From: Paracoccus halophilus
Lineage (GTDB): Bacteria > Pseudomonadota > Alphaproteobacteria > Rhodobacterales > Rhodobacteraceae
NCBI RefSeq assembly: GCF_000763905.1
Contig: NZ_JRKN01000016.1
Location: 19,529 to 83,528, forward strand
DNA: 64,000 nt
Reading direction: 5' to 3'
Part shown: positions 1-8,342 of the stretch, one piece after another
How positions within the stretch are numbered: the first letter of the stretch is position 1
Layout: each line of letters starts with the position of its first letter
Translations under genes and position numbers: made by a program
The notes under the pieces: generated by a model
The model's input: the letters and a program-made list of their open reading frames with translations, nothing else
What the model was told of the DNA's origin: nothing
The model's database searches: none

Positions 1-52
1 CGAAACGTCCACCCCACATCTGGTTGGCGGTGTTGGCGGGCTGCTCGGTCAT
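1..52 (-). CDS. argH: Argininosuccinate lyase, first 17 codons only
   Basis: The first 17 codons of a minus-strand gene read MTEQ...NQMWGGRF, the usual N-terminus of argininosuccinate lyase, the last step of arginine synthesis. The ATG is the complement of 50-52 and the gene runs off the left edge. It is divergent from the thioredoxin-like gene, with about 22 bases between the two starts, so their promoters must overlap or lie inside the coding ends. The identification rests on the short NQMWGGRF block alone, but that block is very characteristic. Confidence 0.8.
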   Translation of the reverse strand, partial: MTEQPANTANQMWGGRF

Positions 53-74
53 GACATGTCCTTCGGGGGGTAGA

Positions 75-620
75 ATGCTGCGTTGGCTGGTTCTTTATAC
101 GGCACTGGGGATCGGTGCAAATGCCGCTGCCGCCGGGGAAATCGACTGGCAGGCCGCGCATGAAGGCGGGCTGGCCAAGCTGGCGCAGACCGATCCGACC
201 CCGGTCCCCGCGACCGAATTCACCGACCCCGAGGGCGGCACCCATTCGCTGGCCGATTACAAGGGCCAGGTGGTGCTGCTGAATTTCTGGGCGACCTGGT
301 GCGCGCCCTGCCGCGAGGAAATGCCCTCGCTCGACGCGCTGCAGGCCGAAATGGGCGGCGAGGATTTTCAGGTCGTGACCATCGCCACAGGCCACAATCC
401 CCCTGCCGCGATCACGAAATTCCTGACGGAAACCGGGATCGAGAACCTGCCCCTGCTGCTGGATCCGCGGCAGAAACTGGCCCGCGAAATGGGCGTTCTG
501 GGCATGCCCGTGACCGTGCTGATCGACCGCGACGGCAATGAGATCGCGCGGCTGATCGGTGGCGCGGACTGGGCGTCCGAGACGGCGAAAACCCTTATCC
601 GGCAGGCGACAGCGCCCTGA
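75..620 (+). CDS. TlpA/ResA-like periplasmic thiol-disulfide oxidoreductase
   Basis: A 181-residue exported thioredoxin-fold protein. Residues 1-20 form a signal sequence (hydrophobic LVLYTALGIG, then AAAA-G). The redoxin domain follows, with active site W-C76-A-P-C79 and a later cis-proline region (GMPVTVLIDRDG). Proteins of this type reduce periplasmic disulfides, often in cytochrome c maturation; no partner genes are nearby, so the client is unknown. The start at 75 is chosen because it follows a G-rich ribosome-binding stretch and begins the signal peptide; the longer ORF from 24 would overlap argH. Its 3' end overlaps the end of tag by 26 bases, tail to tail. Confidence 0.85.
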   Translation: MLRWLVLYTALGIGANAAAAGEIDWQAAHEGGLAKLAQTDPTPVPATEFTDPEGGTHSLADYKGQVVLLNFWATWCAPCREEMPSLDALQAEMGGEDFQVVTIATGHNPPAAITKFLTETGIENLPLLLDPRQKLAREMGVLGMPVTVLIDRDGNEIARLIGGADWASETAKTLIRQATAP

Positions 621-1182
621 TTTCCGCATGGCGCGGGCAGCCGGTCATGTGGTCGTTGACCAGCCCGCAGGCCTGCATGAAGGCATAGGTGATGACCGGG
701 CCGCAGAACTTGAAACCTTGCTTTTTCAGCGCCTTGGACATGGCTTCGGATTCGGCGGTTCTTGTCGGGACCTGTGCCATGCCGGCGAAATCGTTCTGGA
801 TCGGGCGGCCGTTCACGAATGACCAGATAAAGGGGGAAAAACCTCCGTCCGCCTCGATCTCCAGATAGCGGCGCGCGCCGGTAACCGTGGCCTCGATCTT
901 GCCGCGATGGCGGATGATGCCGGGGTTTTGCAGGGCTTTGGCGACCTGCGCCTCGCCCCAGGTCGCGACGCGTTCGGGGTCGAAACCCTCGAAACACTCG
1001 CGAAAGGCGTCGCGCTTGCGCAGGATGGTGATCCAGCTGAGACCCGCCTGGAACCCGTCCAGCACCAGCTTTTCCCAAAGCGCGCGCGAATCGTATTCGG
1101 GCACCCCCCATTCCGTGTCGTGATAGGCCACGTAAAGCGGATCGGTGCCGCACCAGGTGCAGCTTTGCGGGGTGTCGGTCAT
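595..1182 (-). CDS. tag: DNA-3-methyladenine glycosylase I
   Basis: A 195-residue Tag-family base excision enzyme that removes 3-methyladenine from alkylated DNA. Diagnostic blocks are DPLYVAYHDTEWG, GLSWITIL, GIIRHRGKI and SKALKKQGFKF. The structural zinc ligands known in E. coli Tag align with C8, H21, H178 and C182 here. The E. coli base-recognition Glu38 aligns with Asp42, a conservative change. Length is normal for the family. It is convergent with the thioredoxin-like gene. The downstream EAL gene is divergent, and the roughly 90-base gap between the two starts (1183-1272) should hold both promoters. Confidence 0.93.
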   Translation of the reverse strand: MTDTPQSCTWCGTDPLYVAYHDTEWGVPEYDSRALWEKLVLDGFQAGLSWITILRKRDAFRECFEGFDPERVATWGEAQVAKALQNPGIIRHRGKIEATVTGARRYLEIEADGGFSPFIWSFVNGRPIQNDFAGMAQVPTRTAESEAMSKALKKQGFKFCGPVITYAFMQACGLVNDHMTGCPRHAEIRALSPAG

Positions 1183-1272
1183 CTTCCGTTAACCTCGAAT
1201 CCAGAAAGCATCTTGGGTTTACGCGATCTTAGGGGATGATCGCCAGAGTTCCGGCGATGACAGGAGCTTGGC

Positions 1273-2100
1273 ATGACCGACAAAATCGATTCGCGCCCGG
1301 AATTCGGCTCGCCGCTGGATTTCGCGGTGGATCAGCAATCCCGCCTGACGATGGCCACGGTCAGGCGGTCGGTGGCCCGCGGTGACGCGGTGCTGGCCTA
1401 TCAGCCGGTGGTGCAGTCGAATCGCACCCAGACCCCGGCCTTTCACGAGGGGCTGATCCGCATTCTCGACGAAACCGGACGGATCGTGCCGCTGCGCGAC
1501 TTCCTTCCGCTCGCCGAAACGACCGAACTGGGGCGGCAGATCGACTGCCTGTCGCTGTCGCTCGGCCTCAAGGCGCTGGCCGAGGAGCCCTCGTTGCGGC
1601 TCTCGATCAATATGTCGGCGCGGTCGCTCGGCTATCCGGCCTGGCTGCGGACGCTGCGCTCCGGCATTGCCGGGGACGACCGGATCGCCGAGCGCCTGAT
1701 CCTCGAGATCACCGAAAGCTCGGCCATGAGCATGCCGGAACTGGTCGGCCGTTGCATGCAGGAATTGCAGGCCCATGGCATCAGTTTCGCACTGGACGAT
1801 TTCGGCGCCGGCTATACATCGTTTCGCTATCTGCGCGATTTCTGCTTCGACATGATCAAGATCGACGGGCAGTTCGTCCGCGAAATCGCATCGCATCGCG
1901 ACAACCAGGTCCTGGCCCGTGCCTTGCAATCCATCGCGCATCATTTCGACATGTTCACGGTGGCGGAATCGGTCGAAACCGCCGATGACGCTGCGTTCCT
2001 GATCGATATGGGTATCGACTGCCTGCAGGGCTATTATTTCGGCGCCCCGACCATCGTCCCGCCGTGGAAAACCCCGAACAAAGCGGCTGCGAAAGGCTGA
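1273..2100 (+). CDS. EAL-domain cyclic-di-GMP phosphodiesterase
   Basis: A 275-residue stand-alone EAL protein with no GGDEF, PAS or membrane segments, so probably cytosolic. The signature is E59-G-L-I-R rather than EAL, which still fits ExLxR. The other catalytic and metal residues are present: N113 (SINMS), E145 (LEITES), D175-D176 (DDFGAGYTS), K196 (MIKID), E232/E235 (AESVE) and Q252 (LQGYYFG). This predicts an active enzyme hydrolysing c-di-GMP to pGpG. It starts 6 bases after a GGAG ribosome site. There are no operon partners, since phaA follows after 116 bases with its own ribosome site. Confidence 0.88.
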   Translation: MTDKIDSRPEFGSPLDFAVDQQSRLTMATVRRSVARGDAVLAYQPVVQSNRTQTPAFHEGLIRILDETGRIVPLRDFLPLAETTELGRQIDCLSLSLGLKALAEEPSLRLSINMSARSLGYPAWLRTLRSGIAGDDRIAERLILEITESSAMSMPELVGRCMQELQAHGISFALDDFGAGYTSFRYLRDFCFDMIKIDGQFVREIASHRDNQVLARALQSIAHHFDMFTVAESVETADDAAFLIDMGIDCLQGYYFGAPTIVPPWKTPNKAAAKG

Positions 2101-2216
2101 GCGTTCCGGCCGGGGGTGGGTGGCCGGCGGCCCGGACTCCGCTTGACCTCGGCAAATGAAATGGCGAACAGTTCTCCTGTCTCCGAGCAACTCGGCCATC
2201 ATGAAAGGAGCCTGTC

Positions 2217-3389
2217 ATGACCAAAGCCGTAATCGTATCTGCAGCCCGAACCCCCGTAGGCAGCTTTCTCGGATCCTATGCGAGCCTGCCCGCGCATGAC
2301 CTTGGGGCGGTCGTCCTGAAAGCCGTCGTCGAACGCGCCGGGATCGACCCCTCGGAAATCTCGGAAACCATTCTGGGCCAGGTGCTGAGCGCCGGCCAGG
2401 GCCAGAACCCGGCCCGCCAGGCCCATATCAATGCCGGTTTTCCGCGCGAATCCGCCGCCTGGGGCATCAACCAGGTCTGCGGATCCGGTCTGCGCTCGGT
2501 GGCGCTGGCGGCGCAGCAGGTGCTGCTGGGCGACGCCACCATCGTTGCGGCGGGCGGACAGGAATCCATGTCGCTCTCGGTGCATGCCGCCTATATCCGC
2601 GCCGGCCAGAAAATGGGCGATATGAAGATGCTCGACACCATGATCCGTGACGGGCTCTGGGACGCATTCAACAATTACCACATGGGCCAGACAGCCGAGA
2701 ACGTGGCCGAGAAATGGGGCATCACCCGCGAGGAGCAGGACGAATTCGCCGTCGCTTCCCAGAACAAGGCCGAAGCCGCGCAGAAGGAAGGCCGCTTCAA
2801 GGATGAAATCGCGCCGGTAACCGTCAAGACCCGCAAGGGCGATATCGTGGTCGATAGCGACGAATACATCCGCCTCGGTGCCACGCTGGACGCCATGCAG
2901 AAACTGAAACCCGCCTTCACCAAGGACGGCACGGTCACTGCCGCCAATGCCTCGGGCCTGAACGACGGTGCCGCCGCCGTGCTGGTCATGACCGAGGATG
3001 AGGCAAATCGTCGCGGCCTGACCCCGCTTGCGCGCATCGCCTCTTACGCGACGGCGGGGGTCGATCCGGCAATCATGGGCACGGGTCCCATTCCGGCCAG
3101 CCGCCGGGCACTTGAAAAGGCCGGCTGGAAAGTGGCCGATCTGGAACTGGTCGAGGCGAACGAGGCCTTTGCGGCTCAGGCCATCTCGGTCAACCGCGAC
3201 ATGGGCTGGGATCCGGCGATCGTGAACGTGAACGGCGGCGCCATTGCCATCGGCCACCCGATTGGCGCCTCGGGCGCGCGTATCCTGAATACGCTGCTGT
3301 TCGAGATGCAGCGCCGCGGCACCAGCAAGGGGCTGGCGACGCTCTGCATCGGCGGCGGCATGGGCGTTGCCATGTGCCTTGAACGCTGA
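2217..3389 (+). CDS. phaA: Acetyl-CoA acetyltransferase (beta-ketothiolase)
   Basis: A 390-residue biosynthetic thiolase condensing two acetyl-CoA to acetoacetyl-CoA, the first step of polyhydroxybutyrate synthesis. The nucleophile is C88 (VCGSGLRS), with H347 ([10 protein letters not shown]) and C377 (LCIGGGMG) completing the catalytic set. The length is exactly typical. A strong AAAGGAG precedes the ATG. phaB follows after 92 bases, and the gap carries a long GC hairpin, so the pair is probably one transcript with a processing or attenuation point. No PHA synthase lies here; a phaC-type gene is 55 kb away in this window. Confidence 0.95.
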   Translation: MTKAVIVSAARTPVGSFLGSYASLPAHDLGAVVLKAVVERAGIDPSEISETILGQVLSAGQGQNPARQAHINAGFPRESAAWGINQVCGSGLRSVALAAQQVLLGDATIVAAGGQESMSLSVHAAYIRAGQKMGDMKMLDTMIRDGLWDAFNNYHMGQTAENVAEKWGITREEQDEFAVASQNKAEAAQKEGRFKDEIAPVTVKTRKGDIVVDSDEYIRLGATLDAMQKLKPAFTKDGTVTAANASGLNDGAAAVLVMTEDEANRRGLTPLARIASYATAGVDPAIMGTGPIPASRRALEKAGWKVADLELVEANEAFAAQAISVNRDMGWDPAIVNVNGGAIAIGHPIGASGARILNTLLFEMQRRGTSKGLATLCIGGGMGVAMCLER

Positions 3390-3403
3390 GAAAGGTCTAA
3401 GCG

Positions 3404-3435
3404 GCAGGCGCGCGCAATTATCTTGCGCGCGCTGC
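3404..3435 (+). repeat. GC-rich hairpin between phaA and phaB
   Basis: An inverted repeat in the phaA-phaB gap: arms GCGCGCGCAA (3408-3417) and TTGCGCGCGC (3423-3432) around the loop TTATC. Three more pairs extend it if G3407 bulges out. No T-run follows, so it is not a classical terminator. An mRNA-stabilising or partial attenuation role is an inference. Confidence 0.7.
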
Positions 3436-3481
3436 ACCATCTGGATAGCATAATTACAGGCGGAAGGCTCGGAGGGAGAAA

Positions 3482-4207
3482 ATGGCAAAAGTGGCTCTTG
3501 TGACCGGCGGATCGCGTGGGATCGGCGCGGCGATTTCGAAAGCCCTGAAAGAGGCGGGGTATACTGTCGCGGCGAACTATGCCGGCAATGACGAGGCGGC
3601 GCGCGCCTTCACCGATGAAACCGGCATCAAGACCTACAAGTGGTCGGTCGCGGATTACGACGCCTGCGCCGCCGGCATCAAGCAGGTCGAGGAAGAACTG
3701 GGCCCCGTCGACGTGCTGGTCAACAATGCCGGCATCACACGCGATTCGATGTTCCACAAGATGACGCCGCAGCAGTGGAAAGAGGTTATCGACACCAATC
3801 TGACCGGCCTCTTCAACATGACCCATTCGGTCTGGGGCGGGATGCGCGATCGCAAATTCGGCCGCATCGTCAATATCAGTTCGGTCAATGGCCAGAAGGG
3901 ACAGGCCGGACAGGCGAACTATTCCGCCGCCAAGGCCGGCGATATCGGCTTTACCCGCGCCCTGGCGCAGGAGGGCGCGCGCGCCAATATCACGGTGAAC
4001 GCGATTGCGCCCGGCTATATCGGCACCGAAATGGTGCGCGCCATCGACGAGAAGGTGCTTAACGAGCGTATCATCCCGCAGATCCCGGTCGGACGCCTGG
4101 GCGAGCCCGAGGAAATCGCCCGCGCCGTCGTCTTTCTGGCTGCCGACGATGCCGGCTTCATCACCGGCGCGACCATCAGCGCGAATGGCGGTCAGTTCTT
4201 CAGCTGA
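3482..4207 (+). CDS. phaB: Acetoacetyl-CoA reductase
   Basis: A 241-residue short-chain dehydrogenase that reduces acetoacetyl-CoA to (R)-3-hydroxybutyryl-CoA with NADPH. The nucleotide site is TGGSRGIG (8-15) and the NNAG motif is at 81-84. The catalytic triad is S134, Y147 and K151 (YSAAK). The PHB-reductase blocks ITRDSMFHKM and NVNGQKGQAGQ-like VNGQKGQAGQ distinguish it from FabG. The ribosome site GGAGGGAG precedes the ATG. It follows phaA and is closed by a strong terminator, giving a two-gene unit that supplies PHA monomer. Confidence 0.95.
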   Translation: MAKVALVTGGSRGIGAAISKALKEAGYTVAANYAGNDEAARAFTDETGIKTYKWSVADYDACAAGIKQVEEELGPVDVLVNNAGITRDSMFHKMTPQQWKEVIDTNLTGLFNMTHSVWGGMRDRKFGRIVNISSVNGQKGQAGQANYSAAKAGDIGFTRALAQEGARANITVNAIAPGYIGTEMVRAIDEKVLNERIIPQIPVGRLGEPEEIARAVVFLAADDAGFITGATISANGGQFFS

Positions 4208-4237
4208 CGGGCGCAGGCGAGACACCCCCGAAAAGGC

Positions 4238-4270
4238 AACGGCCCGCGTCACTCGCGGGCCGTTTCTCTT
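4238..4270 (+). terminator. Intrinsic terminator after phaB
   Basis: Perfect arms AACGGCCCGCG (4238-4248) and CGCGGGCCGTT (4254-4264) around TCACT, followed by TTTCTCTT. It sits 31 bases after the phaB stop and before the convergent DUF465 gene, so it ends the phaAB transcript. Confidence 0.9.
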
Positions 4271-4315
4271 ATCCTTCCAGAAAGCTGCGGGCGGCGGCGC
4301 CGCCCGCAAGACCCG

Positions 4316-4480
4316 TCAGTGCGACAGGCGCGCGATCTCTTCCTTGAGGCGAAGTTTTTCCTTTTTCATCTGCGAGATGGCAAGGTCGTCCACACCCGGA
4401 CTGCGATGTGCGTCCTCGATGGCGTTGGACAGTGATTGGTGTTTCCGGCGAAGCTCCTGCACGTGGGATTCAACCGACAT
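4316..4480 (-). CDS. DUF465 (YdcH-like) small protein
   Basis: A 54-residue charged, coiled-coil-like protein too short for standard ORF calling: MSVESHVQELRRKHQSL at the start, DDLAISQMKKEKLRLKEE in the middle, ending ARLSH. This is the usual form of the alphaproteobacterial DUF465 family, whose function is not established. An excellent GAGGAGG ribosome site lies just upstream of the ATG (complement of 4478-4480). It is convergent with phaB and lies downstream of the tRNA methyltransferase-like gene on the same strand. Confidence 0.88.
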   Translation of the reverse strand: MSVESHVQELRRKHQSLSNAIEDAHRSPGVDDLAISQMKKEKLRLKEEIARLSH

Positions 4481-4538
4481 TCAGTCCTCCTCTTGGATTG
4501 ATCGAACCCAAGGATTGCAGCACAGAATCGTCATATTG

Positions 4539-5297
4539 TCACCGAAAATCGGCCCCCCCGCGCGAAAGCGCCGCAGCATCGCGCAAAACCGCCTGCGCGG
4601 CGGGGGTCAGGTCCTCTCCATCCCCGGAATGTGACGGTTTTTCATGCATGATAAAGGGGGCGAGCAGGCGCAGGGGCGCACGCGCGCCCTTGCGCGCCAC
4701 GATGATGACGCGCCCGGCCTCGCGCCCCTCGCGGGGCGCCACTGGCAGGATTGTGATCGCCCCGGCCCGACCCTCCAGTGCCGACATCAGCATGCCCAGC
4801 CGTTCGGTGCGCTGGATCAGGGTCAGATGCCCGCCGGGACGCAGACGCCGCAACGCGGCATCGATCCAGACGGCAAGCGGGGTGTTCTCGTGCCGCGCGG
4901 TGCTGCGCCCGGCATCGGGCGCCGCCGTGCCGGCGGTGAAATAGGGCGGATTCGCCATCACATGGTCAAATACCGTATCACGCAGGGTCGCGGGCATCCG
5001 CGCCAGATCCCCCTGGAAGATCTGCGCGGCGATACCGTTGGCATCGGCATTGCGCCGCGCCAGTGCCGCATATTCGGGCTGCAATTCCAGCCCGCTCAGC
5101 ATGATGCCCGGCACGCGAATGGCCACGCAAAGCATCGCCACACCGGCCCCGCAGCCCAGTTCCAGCAGGCTTTGCCCGGCACGGGCCGGGCAGGCCGCGG
5201 CCATCATCACCGCATCGGCCCCGGCGCGATAGCCGCCTGCGGGCTGGGTAATGCGCAGCCTGCCGCCCAGGAACCCGTCCTCGCGCAGGTCACTCAT
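4539..5297 (-). CDS. TrmN6-like methyltransferase (tRNA1(Val) A37 N6-type)
   Basis: A 252-residue SAM-dependent methyltransferase. Motif I is ELGCGAGVA, and the N6-adenine catalytic motif is NPPYF in the context VMANPPYF. The N-terminal block DGFLGGRLRITQPAGGYRAG.D is typical of the YfiC/TrmN6 group, which methylates A37 of tRNA-Val. The ATG at 5297 overlaps the last codons and stop of the upstream DUF2007 gene by 8 bases (CATCATGAGTGA), so the two are translationally coupled; the longer ORF start at 5327 is therefore not used. The exact tRNA substrate is inferred from the family only. Confidence 0.82.
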   Translation of the reverse strand: MSDLREDGFLGGRLRITQPAGGYRAGADAVMMAAACPARAGQSLLELGCGAGVAMLCVAIRVPGIMLSGLELQPEYAALARRNADANGIAAQIFQGDLARMPATLRDTVFDHVMANPPYFTAGTAAPDAGRSTARHENTPLAVWIDAALRRLRPGGHLTLIQRTERLGMLMSALEGRAGAITILPVAPREGREAGRVIIVARKGARAPLRLLAPFIMHEKPSHSGDGEDLTPAAQAVLRDAAALSRGGADFR

Positions 5298-5502
5298 GAT
5301 GAATGCGGTTGTCGCGCAGAATGGCACGCGCCAGGAACAGGTCGCGATCCGCGACCACCAGCCGGCGCGGCAGAATCCCCAGCGACCCTTCCAGCACGCT
5401 CATGTGCTGATCGAGCTGAAAGGACGTGATGCCCTCGGCCGCCAGCAGGTCGGCGGCGCGGGTAATCAGCAGGGGGTCGGTTGTGCGCAGGAGCTCTTTC
5501 AT
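5290..5502 (-). CDS. DUF2007 small protein
   Basis: A 70-residue protein beginning MKELLRTTDPLLITRAADLL and containing the DUF2007 pattern of an early helix, a DQHMSVLEGS turn and an LVVADRD strand. Members are small soluble proteins of unestablished function, sometimes described as putative signal-transducing. It is the first gene of a coupled pair with the TrmN6-like methyltransferase and is divergent from ispB, whose start is 76 bases away. Confidence 0.8.
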   Translation of the reverse strand: MKELLRTTDPLLITRAADLLAAEGITSFQLDQHMSVLEGSLGILPRRLVVADRDLFLARAILRDNRIHHE

Positions 5503-5577
5503 GTCTTCTCGAGGTTATGCGGCGGTTGCACAGGTGTCCATTGCATGGCAATGCCTTGCGGGAAATGGGGATGGCAG

Positions 5578-6579
5578 ATGGGCATGAACGAAAACTTGTC
5601 AAAACCGCTTGACCGGCTTTCCGCTGAACTTGCCGGTGATATGGATCAGGTCAATGCCCTGATCCGCGAACGCATGGCCAGCCGGCATGCGCCCCGCATC
5701 CCCGAGGTCACCGCCCATCTGGTCGAGGCGGGCGGCAAGCGGCTGCGGCCGCTGCTGGTGCTGGCCGCCGCCCGGCTCTGCGGCTATTCCGGCGCGAACC
5801 ATGTGCTGCTGGCCGCCGCTGTCGAGTTCATCCACACCGCGACGCTGCTGCATGACGATGTGGTCGATGAAAGCCGGCAAAGACGCGGGCGGCCGACGGC
5901 AAACCTGCTTTGGGACAACAAGACCTCGGTTCTGGTCGGCGACTATCTTTTCGCGCGCAGCTTCCAGTTGATGGCCGATACCGACAGCATGCGGGTCATG
6001 CGGATCCTGGCCAATGCCAGCGCCACCATCGCTGAGGGCGAGGTGCTGCAACTGACCGCCGCGCAGGACATCTCGACCAGCGAGGAAACCTATATCCAGA
6101 TCGTGCGCGGCAAGACGGCGGCGCTGTTTTCCGCCGCGACCGAGGCCGGCTCGGTCATCGCCGGGGCGGATGAGGCCGTGCAGCGCGCGCTGTTCGATTA
6201 TGGCGATGCATTGGGGATCGCCTTCCAGATCGTCGACGATCTGCTGGATTACGGCGGCATGAGTTCGACCATCGGCAAGAATATCGGCGACGATTTCCGC
6301 GAGCGCAAGCTGACCCTGCCGGTGATCAAGGCGATCGCCGCGGCCGGGCCGGATGAGCGCGCGTTCTGGGAACGCACCATCGGCCATGGCCGGCAGGACG
6401 AGGGCGATCTGGAGACCGCCCTGAGCCTGCTGAAACGGCACGACGCGCTGAAGGCCGCCCGCGCCGATGCCATCGACTGGGCGGCGCGCGCCAAGGCCGC
6501 TCTTGGCCCGGCGCCGGATCATCCGCTGCGCGCCATCCTGTCCGATCTGGCCGATTACGTCGTCTCGCGCATTTCCTGA
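5578..6579 (+). CDS. ispB: Long-chain all-trans polyprenyl diphosphate synthase
   Basis: A 333-residue trans-prenyltransferase that makes the ubiquinone side chain from IPP. Both aspartate-rich motifs are intact: the first D93-D94-V-V-D97 (LLHDDVVDES) and the second D220-D221-L-L-D224 (QIVDDLLDY). GGKRLRPLL (52-60) binds IPP. The start at MGMNEN is chosen over an ORF opening 109 codons earlier because family members begin here and the upstream part is antisense to DUF2007. In this bacterial group the product is probably decaprenyl diphosphate (Q10), but chain length cannot be read from sequence alone. A terminator follows. Confidence 0.92.
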   Translation: MGMNENLSKPLDRLSAELAGDMDQVNALIRERMASRHAPRIPEVTAHLVEAGGKRLRPLLVLAAARLCGYSGANHVLLAAAVEFIHTATLLHDDVVDESRQRRGRPTANLLWDNKTSVLVGDYLFARSFQLMADTDSMRVMRILANASATIAEGEVLQLTAAQDISTSEETYIQIVRGKTAALFSAATEAGSVIAGADEAVQRALFDYGDALGIAFQIVDDLLDYGGMSSTIGKNIGDDFRERKLTLPVIKAIAAAGPDERAFWERTIGHGRQDEGDLETALSLLKRHDALKAARADAIDWAARAKAALGPAPDHPLRAILSDLADYVVSRIS

Positions 6580-6601
6580 GCCGATCCGCCCGGCGCATCA
6601 G

Positions 6602-6630
6602 AAAGCCCGGCGCGAGGCCGGGCTTTTTTC
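6602..6630 (+). terminator. Terminator between ispB and amtB
   Basis: Arms AAAGCCCGG (6602-6610) and CCGGGCTTT (6618-6626) with the T-run continuing to 6629. It lies 22 bases after the ispB stop and just before the convergent amtB stop. The opposite strand also has an A/T tract (GCTTTC), so it may work for both genes. Confidence 0.9.
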
Positions 6631-6644
6631 GTCTCAGGCACCCC

Positions 6645-8087
6645 TCAACTGTTATAGGCGTTCTCGCCATGGGTCGTGATATCCAGGCCCTGGCGCTCGT
6701 CGCTTTGCGAGACGCGCAGGCCGATCACCGCCTTGACGATCATCAGCGCCAGCCAGGACACGACGGCGGACCAGACCACCGCGACGCCCACGCCCAGCAT
6801 CTGGGTCGTCACCTGCCCGGCGATGCTGTAGCCCGGGGCGACCGATCCGGTGGCGTAGTCATAGACGCCCGTGCCGCCCAGCGACGGCGCCGCGAATACG
6901 CCGGTCAGGATCGCGCCGATGATGCCGCCGACACCGTGGATGCCAAAGACATCAAGGCTTTCGTCGATCCCCAGCCGGGTCTTGAGGCTGACGACGAACC
7001 ACATGCAGACCAGCCCCGCCACCAGACCGATCGCGATGGCGCCCATCGGCCCCACGAAACCGGCCGCCGGGGTTACCCCGACAAGCCCCGCGATCGCCCC
7101 CGAGACGCCGCCCAGAAGCGAGGGATGGCCCCGGAACGCCCATTCGGCAAAGGCCCAGGCAAGCGCCGCGGCGGCGGTCGCGACCACGGTGTTCAGGATC
7201 GCCATGGCGGCGGTGCCCGTGGCCTCCATGTTCGAGCCGGCGTTGAACCCGAACCAGCCGATCCACAGCAGGCAGCCGCCGATAAAGGTGAATGTCAGGT
7301 TATGCGGCGCGATCAGTTCGCGGCCATAGCCGACACGGGGGCCGACGACGATCGCGGCGACCAGGGCGGCGACACCGGCATTGATATGAATGACCGTGCC
7401 GCCGGCGAAATCCAGATCGCCATGACTGAACAGAAAGCCCGCCGGCGCGTCATGGGCACTGGGGCCGCCCCACCACCAGACCATATGGGCCATGGGCAGA
7501 TAGGAAAAGACGAACCAGATCACCACGAAGGCCAGCATCGCGGTGAACTTCATCCGCTCGACCGTCGCGCCGACGATCAGCGCCGAGGCGATGCAGGCAA
7601 AGGCCATCTGGAACACGACAAAGACATATTCCGGGACAAAGACATTGGCGGTGAAGGTCTCGGCCAGCGAAGAGGTATCGACCCCCGCGAGGAACGCCTT
7701 GGAAAGCCCGCCGACAAAGGGCGTCAGCGCCGTCGCCGCATCGGCCGAGCCGGCGCCGGTAAAGGCCAGCGAATAGCCGAAGGCGACCCAGAGCAGCGCC
7801 ACGACGCAGAAAATGGTCAGGACCTGCATCAGCACCGAGAGCATGTTCTTGGCCCGGACCAGGCCGCCATAGAAAAGCGCCAGCCCCGGAATGGACATGG
7901 CCATCACCAGGATGGCCGAGAGCATCATCCAGGTCGTATCGCCCTTGTCCACGATGGGCGCGACGGTGTCAGCGGTGACGGCCGCGGCTGCGGGCCCGGC
8001 GTCCTGTGCCAGCACCGGCGCCGCCAACCCGATCAGCGGCAGGGCAAGCGCCGGGATCAGGGGATGGATCGCGGTTGGTCTGTTCAT
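6645..8087 (-). CDS. amtB: Ammonium transporter (Amt/Rh family)
   Basis: A 480-residue inner-membrane ammonium channel. A cleavable signal (LIPALALPLIGLAAPVLAQ) is followed by eleven predicted helices beginning at TWMMLSAILVMAMS. Recognisable elements are GLALFYGGLVRAKN, the first pore histidine (AHMVWWWGG), ERMKFTAM, and the second pore histidine in FGIHGVGGIIG. The C-terminal tail ends SDERQGLDITTHGENAY, the segment that GlnK contacts. The start at 8087 follows AGGAAAC; an ORF start 20 codons earlier is less likely. No glnK is adjacent, which is unusual since amtB normally follows it. It is divergent from the penicillin-binding protein gene across 255 bases. Confidence 0.93.
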   Translation of the reverse strand: MNRPTAIHPLIPALALPLIGLAAPVLAQDAGPAAAAVTADTVAPIVDKGDTTWMMLSAILVMAMSIPGLALFYGGLVRAKNMLSVLMQVLTIFCVVALLWVAFGYSLAFTGAGSADAATALTPFVGGLSKAFLAGVDTSSLAETFTANVFVPEYVFVVFQMAFACIASALIVGATVERMKFTAMLAFVVIWFVFSYLPMAHMVWWWGGPSAHDAPAGFLFSHGDLDFAGGTVIHINAGVAALVAAIVVGPRVGYGRELIAPHNLTFTFIGGCLLWIGWFGFNAGSNMEATGTAAMAILNTVVATAAAALAWAFAEWAFRGHPSLLGGVSGAIAGLVGVTPAAGFVGPMGAIAIGLVAGLVCMWFVVSLKTRLGIDESLDVFGIHGVGGIIGAILTGVFAAPSLGGTGVYDYATGSVAPGYSIAGQVTTQMLGVGVAVVWSAVVSWLALMIVKAVIGLRVSQSDERQGLDITTHGENAYNS

Positions 8088-8342
8088 GTTTCCTGCACCT
8101 TCTTTCTGCATTGCAGCAGTTTCCTGTCGGTTCAGGAAATGCCGCACGATCCTTCGGGCACAAGTTTCGCGCAGGCTCCGGCCGCCCCGGCGCGGTTCCT
8201 GCCCGGATTTCAGGCAGCAGCCGGGCGGATTGCGGCCGCATGAGGCAGTTCACCGATAGGTCATCCATGTTCTCAAGCCCCGCGCTTTGCTGTATGTTGC
8301 CGCGAAACAGGCCACAGGACTTGGCCGGGCAGGATAACAGGC

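Noticed and set aside
595..1182. Tag with Asp42 in place of the catalytic-pocket Glu as a sign of changed specificity
   Set aside because: An Asp at this position is, as far as I recall, common in alphaproteobacterial Tag proteins, and all other pocket and zinc residues are present.
6669..8243. Plus-strand 524-codon open frame over amtB
   Set aside because: Antisense shadow of a well-supported ammonium transporter; no ribosome site, no domain, and extreme Asp/Arg/His content.
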